Position numbers and translations under genes: made by a program
Part shown: positions 1 through 6,485 of the stretch, piece by piece
Layout of the letters: every line of letters begins with the position of its first letter
How positions within the stretch are numbered: the first letter of the stretch is position 1
Notes under the pieces: generated by a model
What the model was told of the DNA's origin: nothing
Database searches by the model: none
What the model saw: the letters and a program-made list of their open reading frames with translations, nothing else
Assembly: GCA_014377795.1 (NCBI GenBank)
Contig: JACMOY010000359.1
Coordinates: 1 to 6,485 of the forward strand
Length of the DNA stretch: 6,485 bases
Direction: 5' to 3'
Source of the DNA: Actinomycetota bacterium
GTDB lineage: Bacteria; Actinomycetota; Actinomycetes; Actinomycetales; Angustibacteraceae

Positions 1-239
1 TCCGCGAGCGGTTCACCGCGCGTCGCGGCGGCAGCGACCCGGTCGACCGGCTGCTGCGCCGGCTGCTCGGCCTCGAGGACAAGATGCGCCAGTACAAGGA
101 CGGCGCGCGCTTCGTCCGCGGCGTCGTCGACCGGGTCGCGATGCCCGGGTTCAACGCCGTCTGGACCTCACCCGAGACGCTGCCGACCCCCGTCGAGATC
201 GCCGACCCGGACGCCTGGGTGCGGCGCGTCCACGGCTGA
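1..239 (+). CDS. Zinc-dependent metalloprotease-like protein (DUF2342 family), 3' end only
   Basis: Only the last 78 codons are present; the gene begins before the window. The frame runs from base 3 to a TGA at 237-239. The visible C-terminus reads as a helix-rich segment with LLGLEDKMRQYKDGARFV (about residues 22-39 of the fragment), then MPGFNAVWTSPETLPT, and ends in ADPDAWVRRVHG. This pattern is typical of the C-terminus of the actinobacterial DUF2342 family (COG5282), annotated as putative hydrolases or zinc-dependent metalloproteases. The zinc motif of that family lies further upstream and is not in the window, so activity cannot be judged. The family is usually encoded just before tilS in actinobacteria, as here, with only 4 nt between the genes, which suggests one transcript. 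Identification rests on recalled family sequence and on gene order. The cellular role of the family is poorly defined. Confidence 0.8.
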   Translation, partial: RERFTARRGGSDPVDRLLRRLLGLEDKMRQYKDGARFVRGVVDRVAMPGFNAVWTSPETLPTPVEIADPDAWVRRVHG

Positions 240-243
240 CCCG

Positions 244-1191
244 GTGAGCGGGCCCGACCCCTCCGTCGCGGCGGTGCGGACGGCGGTGCGCCGGCTCACC
301 GCGGACCTGCCGGCGGCGTCCTTGGCGCTGGCCGCTGTCAGCGGTGGTGCCGACTCGCTGGCGCTCGCCGCTGGTGCCGCGTTCGTCGCGCCGAGGAGCG
401 GTTGGCGCGCCGGGGCGGTGGTGGTCGACCACGGGCTGCAGCCGGGATCCGCCGACGTGGCTGCCGGAGCGGCGGGCACGTGCCGCGACCTGGGGCTCGA
501 CCCGGTGCTCGTCGTCCGCGCCGAGGTGGGCGCCGGCGCGGGCCCCGAGGACGCGACCCGCACCGCCCGCTACGCCGCCCTCTCCCGCGCCGCCGACGAC
601 GCGGGCGCCACCGCGGTCCTGCTCGGGCACACCCGCGACGACCAGGCCGAGACCGTGCTGCTCGCCCTGGCCCGCGGCTCGGGCACCCGCTCGCTCGCGG
701 GCATGGCCGCCGTCCGCGACCGCTGGCGCCGGCCTCTGCTCGGCCTGCCCCGGACGACGACCCGCGCCGCCTGCGCGGCCCTGGGCCTCTCGCCGTGGGA
801 CGACCCGCACAACGAGGACCCGCGCTTCACCCGGGTGCGTGCGCGGGCGCTGCTGCCGGTGCTCGAGCGCGAGCTCGGCCCGGGCCTGGTCGCGGGGCTG
901 GCGCGCACCGCCGCCTTGGCGCGCGACGACGCCGACGCCCTGGACGCCATCGCGGCGGCGGCCCACGACCGACTCGGCGGTGGTGACCTCGACGTTGACG
1001 ACCTGCCCGCGCTGGCCCCGGCCGTGCGGCGGCGGGTCCGGCGGCTCGCGGCCGGCCGCCCGCTCACCAGCACCCAGGTGGCGGCCGTCGACGCGCTGGT
1101 CACCGACTGGCACGGCCAGCGGGCGGTGTCGCTGCCCGGTGGTGGCGGCGTCGCCCGCGAGGGGGACCGGCTGGTGGTGCGCGCCCCCTGA
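244..1191 (+). CDS. tilS: tRNA(Ile)-lysidine synthetase TilS
   Basis: This cytoplasmic enzyme uses ATP to attach lysine to C34 of the CAU-anticodon tRNA-Ile, converting it to lysidine so that it reads AUA instead of AUG. The 315-residue product has the N-type ATP pyrophosphatase P-loop SGGADS at residues 33-38. The family signature [10 protein letters not shown] follows at 128-137 and the [12 protein letters not shown] segment at 190-201. These are the motifs expected of TilS for ATP binding, catalysis and tRNA contact. It lacks the extra C-terminal domain of the longer E. coli enzyme (about 430 residues), which is usual for actinobacterial forms of about 320 residues. The GTG start at 244 lies 4 nt after the previous stop with no clear Shine-Dalgarno sequence, so translation is probably coupled. 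hpt follows after 23 nt. In so GC-rich a genome AUA codons should be rare, but the gene is normally essential. Confidence 0.96.
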   Translation: MSGPDPSVAAVRTAVRRLTADLPAASLALAAVSGGADSLALAAGAAFVAPRSGWRAGAVVVDHGLQPGSADVAAGAAGTCRDLGLDPVLVVRAEVGAGAGPEDATRTARYAALSRAADDAGATAVLLGHTRDDQAETVLLALARGSGTRSLAGMAAVRDRWRRPLLGLPRTTTRAACAALGLSPWDDPHNEDPRFTRVRARALLPVLERELGPGLVAGLARTAALARDDADALDAIAAAAHDRLGGGDLDVDDLPALAPAVRRRVRRLAAGRPLTSTQVAAVDALVTDWHGQRAVSLPGGGGVAREGDRLVVRAP

Positions 1192-1214
1192 GGCCCTGTG
1201 GCACCCTTGCGCCC

Positions 1215-1766
1215 GTGGACGCACAGGACATGGGCACCGACCTGGAGAAGGTGCTGGTCACCGAGCAGCAGATCCGCGAGCGGCTGGTCGAGCTGGCCGC
1301 GGCGATCGACGCGGACTACGCCGGCCGCGACCTGCTGCTCGTCGGGGTCCTCAAGGGTGCCGTGATGGTCATGGCGGACCTCGCGCGGGCCTTGCGGACC
1401 CGGGCCGAGATGGACTGGATGGCGGTCTCGTCGTACGGGTCGGGCACCAAGTCCTCGGGCGTCGTGCGCATCCTGAAGGACCTGGACAAGGACATCACCG
1501 ACCGCGACGTCCTGATCGTCGAGGACATCGTCGACTCGGGCCTGACGCTGTCGTGGCTGATGGGCAACCTCAGCTCGCGGGGCGCGGCCTCGGTGGCCGT
1601 CTGCACCCTGCTGCGCAAGCCGGCCGCGGCCAAGGTGTCGGTCGACGTCCGGTACGTCGGGTTCGACATCGACCCGGAGTTCGTCGTCGGGTACGGGCTG
1701 GACTACGCCGAGAAGTACCGCAACCTGCCGTTCGTCGGCACGCTCGCCCCGCACGTCTACTCCTGA
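1215..1766 (+). CDS. hpt: Hypoxanthine (guanine) phosphoribosyltransferase
   Basis: This purine salvage enzyme joins hypoxanthine or guanine with PRPP to make IMP or GMP, releasing pyrophosphate, in the cytoplasm. The 183-residue product has the normal family length. Visible motifs in order are the pyrophosphate loop LKGA at residues 46-49, the flexible catalytic loop around [11 protein letters not shown] from residue 72 (Ser73-Tyr74), the PRPP-binding signature [11 protein letters not shown] at 101-111 with the acidic pair Glu103-Asp104, and the C-terminal base-binding region [21 protein letters not shown] chose GTG 1215 because the start [14 protein letters not shown] resembles actinobacterial relatives. 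An in-frame ATG at 1230, five codons later, is a real alternative. It has AGGA only 2 nt upstream, too close for a normal ribosome binding site. It sits 23 nt after tilS and is probably co-transcribed with it. The hairpin after its stop suggests that the transcript may end before ftsH. Confidence 0.95.
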   Translation: MDAQDMGTDLEKVLVTEQQIRERLVELAAAIDADYAGRDLLLVGVLKGAVMVMADLARALRTRAEMDWMAVSSYGSGTKSSGVVRILKDLDKDITDRDVLIVEDIVDSGLTLSWLMGNLSSRGAASVAVCTLLRKPAAAKVSVDVRYVGFDIDPEFVVGYGLDYAEKYRNLPFVGTLAPHVYS

Positions 1767-1790
1767 CTGTTCGCCCGTGGCGTAGCCGCG

Positions 1791-1822
1791 GTGGAACACC
1801 GGGCGGTGGCCGCCCGTTCACG
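1791..1822 (+). terminator. Hairpin after hpt, possible intrinsic terminator without a U-tract
   Basis: Bases 1800-1806 (CGGGCGG) pair perfectly with 1810-1816 (CCGCCCG) across a 3-nt loop (TGG). The outer bases GAA 1794-1796 can add pairs with TTC 1817-1819 past an internal bulge. It lies 24-50 nt after the hpt stop. No run of T follows, only TTCACGTTGT. GC-rich actinobacterial terminators often lack a U-tract, so this may end or attenuate hpt transcription. Alternatively it may only protect the 3' end of the mRNA. Confidence 0.4.
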
Positions 1823-1851
1823 TTGTCGTGGCACCTGCTCACGGCTAGAGC
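1823..1851 (+). promoter_or_regulatory. Weak sigma-70-like promoter candidate for ftsH-folE
   Basis: TTGTCG at 1823-1828 and TAGAGC at 1846-1851 are separated by exactly 17 nt. The first half is close to the actinobacterial housekeeping -35 (TTGAC). The second has the TA of TANNNT but not the final T. A second -10-like hexamer, TACCGT (1881-1886), fits TANNNT but has no good -35 at 17-18 nt. A promoter is expected here because a terminator-like hairpin precedes and ftsH is normally heat- or stress-responsive. The exact site is a guess. Confidence 0.25.
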
Positions 1852-1858
1852 GCCCGAG

Positions 1859-1875
1859 CGCCCCTGTCCGGGGTG
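1859..1875 (+). other. Short hairpin in the putative ftsH 5' leader
   Basis: CGCCCC at 1859-1864 can pair with GGGGTG at 1870-1875 across the loop TGTCC. The stem has five Watson-Crick pairs and one G-T pair. If transcription begins just after the TAGAGC hexamer, this hairpin would lie at the very 5' end of the ftsH mRNA, where it could stabilise the leader. It could equally be chance in GC-rich DNA. It does not match any riboswitch I recognise. Confidence 0.25.
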
Positions 1876-1928
1876 CGGTGTACCGTCGTGAGCAGGAAAT
1901 TCGAGCGTGACACCGGCGTAGAACGAGC

Positions 1929-1956
1929 GGGAGGACGGGGCCTTGGCCCCCACACC

Positions 1957-1960
<4 letters not shown>
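1929..1960 (+). promoter_or_regulatory. ftsH translation initiation region: distant Shine-Dalgarno, spacer hairpin and five-codon ORF
   Basis: GGGAGGA at 1929-1935 is the only strong Shine-Dalgarno match upstream of the ftsH ATG at 1957, but the linear gap is 21 nt. The gap contains a perfect five-pair hairpin: GGGGC 1937-1941 with GCCCC 1946-1950, loop CTTG. Folding it out leaves 7 nt (1936 and 1951-1956), a normal spacing. The same stretch also holds TTG 1943 in another frame, 7 nt after the Shine-Dalgarno, reading M-A-P-T-P and stopping at TGA 1958-1960. That stop overlaps the ftsH start as ATGA. Either a structure-bridged ribosome binding site or a termination-reinitiation leader could explain ftsH initiation. 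The sequence alone does not decide. Confidence 0.45.
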
Positions 1961-4053
<2,093 letters not shown>

Positions 4054-4057
4054 AGCT

Positions 4058-4064
4058 GAGGAAG
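4058..4064 (+). promoter_or_regulatory. Ribosome binding site of folE
   Basis: GAGGAAG lies 4 nt upstream of GTG 4069, inside the 15-nt gap between ftsH and folE. It is among the clearest Shine-Dalgarno sequences in the window and fixes the folE start. Confidence 0.75.
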
Positions 4065-4068
4065 ACCC

Positions 4069-4686
4069 GTGACCAACCCGATCACGATCCTTGAGACGCC
4101 GGGTGCCGTGGTGCCCGACTTCGACCACGCGCGCGCCGAGGCAGCCGTCCGCGAGCTGCTCTTCGCGATCGGTGAGGACCCCGACCGCGAGGGACTCCTC
4201 GAGACGCCGGCCCGGGTTGCCCGTGCCTACGCCGAGGTCACCCAGGGGATCCGGCAGACGCCCGAGGACGTGCTGACGACGACGTTCGACCTCGGCCACG
4301 ACGAGATGGTCCTGGTGCGCGACATCGAGCTGTGGTCGATGTGCGAGCACCACCTGGTGCCCTTCACCGGCGTGGCGCATGTGGGCTACATCCCGGCGAC
4401 CACCGGCAAGATCACCGGCCTGTCCAAGCTGGCCCGGCTCGTCGACGTCTTCGCCAAGCGGCCGCAGGTGCAGGAACGGCTCACCACGCAGGTGGCCGAC
4501 GCGCTGATGGAGATCCTGGAGGCCCGCGGGGTCATCGTGGTGATCGAGGCCGAGCACCTGTGCATGACCATGCGCGGGGTGAAGAAGGCCGGGGCGCGCA
4601 CGATCACCTCGGCGGTGCGCGGCACGATGCGTAGCGACGCCTCGACGCGTGCCGAGGCGATGGCGCTCATCCACAGCTCTCGGTGA
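4069..4686 (+). CDS. folE: GTP cyclohydrolase I
   Basis: This cytoplasmic zinc enzyme, a toroid decamer in studied relatives, converts GTP to 7,8-dihydroneopterin triphosphate and formate, the first step of tetrahydrofolate synthesis. The 205-residue product matches the bacterial family length. Zinc ligands are Cys92 and His95 in [10 protein letters not shown] and Cys165 in [12 protein letters not shown]. His94 and His163 correspond to the active-site histidines of the E. coli enzyme. The family segment [10 protein letters not shown] is at 117-126. No key residue is missing. The GTG start is set by GAGGAAG 4 nt upstream. The stop TGA 4684-4686 lies in the first copy of an 11-bp tandem repeat. 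The usual actinobacterial next genes folP, folB and folK do not follow; a small sulfatase-like ORF and a family 61 glycosyltransferase do. No terminator-like hairpin was seen after the stop, so read-through transcription into those genes is likely. Confidence 0.97.
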   Translation: MTNPITILETPGAVVPDFDHARAEAAVRELLFAIGEDPDREGLLETPARVARAYAEVTQGIRQTPEDVLTTTFDLGHDEMVLVRDIELWSMCEHHLVPFTGVAHVGYIPATTGKITGLSKLARLVDVFAKRPQVQERLTTQVADALMEILEARGVIVVIEAEHLCMTMRGVKKAGARTITSAVRGTMRSDASTRAEAMALIHSSR

Positions 4687-4721
4687 CCCACCGGTGACCC
4701 ACCGATGACCCACCGATGACC
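4681..4721 (+). repeat. Four-copy 11-bp tandem repeat across the folE stop codon
   Basis: The units are CGGTGACCCAC (4681-4691), CGGTGACCCAC (4692-4702), CGATGACCCAC (4703-4713) and a partial CGATGACC (4714-4721). The first unit contains the folE stop TGA and the last contains ATG 4716, the start of the next ORF. Because 11 is not a multiple of three, successive copies put TGA in all three forward frames (4684, 4695, 4706, 4717). Each copy also has a GTG or ATG overlapping that TGA as RTGA, and each intermediate frame reads M-T-H-R then stops. Replication slippage at an ancestral ATGA or GTGA gene overlap is the simplest origin. Confidence 0.9.
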
Positions 4722-4958
4722 AGGACGGCCCCCTGGCCACTGGTGCCGACGCGCACCCGTGCGACGACGTCGTCGGACGCCGCCCTGCGGCCCCACATGG
4801 TGCTGATCATGACCGACGACATGAGCGTCGACGAGCCGCGCCATCCGGCGACCCGCTCTGAGCTCGCGCTGCGTGCCCTCGCGCTCAGGGACTGCTCGGG
4901 CGACGACTGCGACGTCGACGTCGGACCGGCGTCGGAGCCGACGGGTGGTCGCCGGTGA
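4716..4958 (+). CDS. Small ORF with a sulfatase-like N-terminal motif, possible gene remnant
   Basis: This is an 80-codon frame with strong G/C third-position bias, like the neighbouring genes. Its middle reads LRPHMVLIMTDDMSVDEPRH (residues 25-44). That closely resembles the start of sulfatase or alkaline-phosphatase-superfamily enzymes, where a PN-hydrophobic-xxDD segment supplies metal-binding aspartates. Sulfatases are usually 450 residues or more and need a downstream Cys/Ser-x-Pro-x-Arg site. Neither the length nor that site is present here, and I found no continuation in the other forward frames before the next gene. The acidic tail DCSGDDCDVDVG is not sulfatase-like. ATG 4716 has no Shine-Dalgarno sequence but lies in the last copy of the RTGA repeat after folE. 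GTG 4743 is an alternative start. The stop overlaps the glycosyltransferase start by 4 nt (GTGA), which suggests the frame is still translated as a coupling peptide. Catalysis is unlikely. Confidence 0.5.
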   Translation: MTRTAPWPLVPTRTRATTSSDAALRPHMVLIMTDDMSVDEPRHPATRSELALRALALRDCSGDDCDVDVGPASEPTGGRR

Positions 4959-6485
4959 ACGAGGTGCTGCTCGGATGGGTGCTCGCGCACCTGCGCCCTG
5001 GTCCGGAGACCGGGATGGGGCCGGTGACCGTCGCCGTGCTGGCCCGTGAGGCCGTCGACCTGGCGCCTCTCGTCGCCGTTCTGCCCCCCGGCTCGTCGGT
5101 GCGTGCGCATCTGCTGGACGGCGACCTCGACCGACTGCACGAGGATCTCGCGGCCGCCGGGCGGCACGACGTGGTCCTCGACCTCGGGCAGGGTCCGCGC
5201 ACCGCCGTCCGGGTGCCGCTGGTGCTGCCGCACGTGCGCCGGGGCGGGACGCTCCTGGTGGTGCTGCCGCGCGCCGCGGCGGCCAGGGCGGCCGTCGACG
5301 CGCTGCTGGACGACGTCCGCGCCCTCCGCGTGAGCGGTGACGACACTGGTGGCGACCTCGACCCACCGGCCCGCCGCCGCGACCCACGCGGCTATCCGGA
5401 GCGCGACCGGCACGCCCTGGCAGCATCGATCGCCGCCGCGACCGTCGACGGCCACCGGCTCGCGATCACGGCCGGCGTGGCCACCTGGAGCGTCGTGCGC
5501 GAGGCGCGCTTCGACGCGCTGCTCGACCGGGCCCCACACCTCGGTCGGGTGCTGCACCGCGAGCCGGCCGCGACCTGGAGCAGGACCGCGCCGTTCGCCA
5601 GCAACCGGCCCGAGGAGGCGCCGGTCGCCGACGTGGGCGCGCCGGCGCTCTCGCTGCGGGTCTTCGAGGACGTGTGCGTCGTCCGGGGCAACGTGGCCTG
5701 GACCCATGACCTGGTGCTGCCGCAGGCCTTTCGCAACCCGGCCCGTCGCCGCCCCCGCACCCCGCTGCTCGCCGACTGGCTGCCCGGCGCCGTCCGCGAC
5801 CCCGGGCACCCGGAGCCGACGCCGTTGGCGGGCACCTACCTGCATGCCGACAACATTCTGCGCGGCCACTTCGGGCACGCCCTTACCGAGCAGGTGTCAC
5901 ATCTGTGGGCCTGGGAGCGGGTGGTCGCCGACCACGACGACGTCCGGGTGCTGCTCGACGTCTCCCGCGCCCCTCTCGCCGAGTGGGAGAGCCCCCTGCT
6001 CGAGGCGGCCGGTGTGCCGCGCGACCGGGTGCAAGCCATGACCGGGCCGGTGCGCGTGGAGCGGTTGCTGGCGACCACGCCGGCGTACGCCATCGGCCGC
6101 TATGCACACCCGGTGCTTCGCCCGCTCCACCGTAGGATCGGCGACGCGCTCGCGGCCCACTCGACGCTCACCGACACCCCGACGAGGCTCTTCATGACCC
6201 GGCGTGGCACGAAGCGGGCCTGCCACGAGCAGGCCGGGGTCGAGGCGCTCGTCGGGCGGCACGGGTTCACCGTGATCGCCCCCGAGGAGCACGCGCTGCC
6301 CGACCAGGTCGCCTTGGTGCGTGGCGCCGAGGTGGTGGCCGGGTTCGGCGGCAGCGGGCTGTTCCACATCGCTCTGACCGATCGACCCACCCCGGTGATC
6401 GCGATCGCCTCCGACAACTACCCGCTCGCCAACGAGCGGCTGTTCGCCGCCCTGCACGACCACCCGCTCAGCGTTGTGCGCGGCA
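4955..6485 (+). CDS. Family 61 glycosyltransferase, 3' end beyond the window
   Basis: An open frame of 510 codons runs off the window without a stop. The C-terminal half matches GT61 (DUF563) glycosyltransferases. It has YLHADNILRGHFGHALTE at residues 295-312 (the family's N-x-x-H-x-x-x-E region), the strand-turn RLFMTRRGTKR at 411-421, the PEEH segment near 443, and GFGGSGLFHIAL at 463-474, like the usual G-x-H-G-A-g-L-x-N stretch. Such enzymes move sugars in polysaccharide or glycoconjugate synthesis; donor and acceptor cannot be read here. Residues about 70-105 (HDVVLDLGQGPRTA, then RRGGTLLVVLP) look like a degenerate Rossmann or methyltransferase-like domain. GTG 4955 overlaps the previous stop as GTGA. 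ATG 5015, in frame, has GGAG 6 nt upstream and may be the true start. A few A/T-ending codons (TTT, ATT, CTT, CAA) appear here, which is only a weak hint of acquisition. Confidence 0.82.
   Translation, partial: MNEVLLGWVLAHLRPGPETGMGPVTVAVLAREAVDLAPLVAVLPPGSSVRAHLLDGDLDRLHEDLAAAGRHDVVLDLGQGPRTAVRVPLVLPHVRRGGTLLVVLPRAAAARAAVDALLDDVRALRVSGDDTGGDLDPPARRRDPRGYPERDRHALAASIAAATVDGHRLAITAGVATWSVVREARFDALLDRAPHLGRVLHREPAATWSRTAPFASNRPEEAPVADVGAPALSLRVFEDVCVVRGNVAWTHDLVLPQAFRNPARRRPRTPLLADWLPGAVRDPGHPEPTPLAGTYLHADNILRGHFGHALTEQVSHLWAWERVVADHDDVRVLLDVSRAPLAEWESPLLEAAGVPRDRVQAMTGPVRVERLLATTPAYAIGRYAHPVLRPLHRRIGDALAAHSTLTDTPTRLFMTRRGTKRACHEQAGVEALVGRHGFTVIAPEEHALPDQVALVRGAEVVAGFGGSGLFHIALTDRPTPVIAIASDNYPLANERLFAALHDHPLSVVRG

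Noticed and set aside
1800..1816. The hairpin after hpt as a riboswitch or small RNA
   Set aside because: It is a single short stem with a 3-nt loop and has no conserved aptamer features that I recognise.
344..1891. A 515-codon plus-strand frame overlapping tilS and hpt
   Set aside because: It is an out-of-frame shadow, rich in Arg, Pro and Ala, with no motifs, whereas the tilS and hpt frames carry family signatures.
1873..1956. A 28-codon N-terminal extension of FtsH from GTG 1873 or GTG 1888
   Set aside because: The extension does not resemble FtsH N-termini and covers the promoter-like and leader hairpin region. ATG 1957 gives the usual short basic segment before the first membrane helix. 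It is not fully excluded, since the frame is open.
4681..4721. The 11-bp repeat as a CRISPR remnant or protein-binding iteron array
   Set aside because: The units abut directly without spacers and are too short for CRISPR repeats. The exact fit to stop/start overlap geometry gives a simpler explanation than an iteron.
4667..5878. A 403-codon minus-strand frame spanning the folE end and the glycosyltransferase
   Set aside because: It has no recognisable motifs, and the plus-strand frame in the same region shows GT61 motifs with matching third-position bias.

Overview
The window is very GC-rich and its reading frames have mostly G or C at third codon positions. The gene order (zinc-metalloprotease-like protein, tilS, hpt, ftsH, folE) is the conserved order of Actinomycetota. 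I place it as an actinobacterial chromosome. A family such as Intrasporangiaceae is possible but cannot be settled from this stretch. Every gene I can support is on the + strand.

Layout: (1) positions 1-239 hold the 3' end of a DUF2342-type zinc-dependent metalloprotease-like gene. (2) tilS (244-1191, tRNA-Ile lysidine synthetase) follows after 4 nt. (3) hpt (1215-1766, hypoxanthine phosphoribosyltransferase) follows after 23 nt. (4) A 190-nt gap (1767-1956) holds a strong hairpin that could end the hpt transcript, a weak promoter-like pair, and an unusual ftsH leader. (5) ftsH (1957-4053) encodes the membrane AAA+ zinc protease. (6) folE (4069-4686, GTP cyclohydrolase I) begins 15 nt later behind a good ribosome binding site. 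(7) The folE stop codon lies in an 11-bp tandem repeat (4681-4721). (8) A small 80-codon ORF (4716-4958) carries a sulfatase-like N-terminal motif. (9) A long ORF (4955 to the window end, no stop reached) is a family 61 glycosyltransferase and overlaps the small ORF by 4 nt.

The left two thirds is a housekeeping block: tRNA decoding fidelity, purine salvage, membrane protein quality control, and the first step of folate/pterin synthesis. In many actinobacteria folE is followed by folP, folB and folK. Here surface-polysaccharide-type genes follow instead, so the folate cluster appears interrupted or split at this point.

The least ordinary features are translational junctions. After folE, each 11-bp repeat copy has a start codon overlapping the previous stop as RTGA. 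This gives a relay of three phantom four-codon reading frames (M-T-H-R) leading into the small ORF, which in turn overlaps the glycosyltransferase start as GTGA. At ftsH, the only good Shine-Dalgarno sequence is 21 nt from the ATG, and a perfect hairpin fills the spacer. The same stretch can also be read as a five-codon ORF whose stop overlaps the ftsH ATG. No RNA genes, CRISPR array, insertion sequence or origin was seen.
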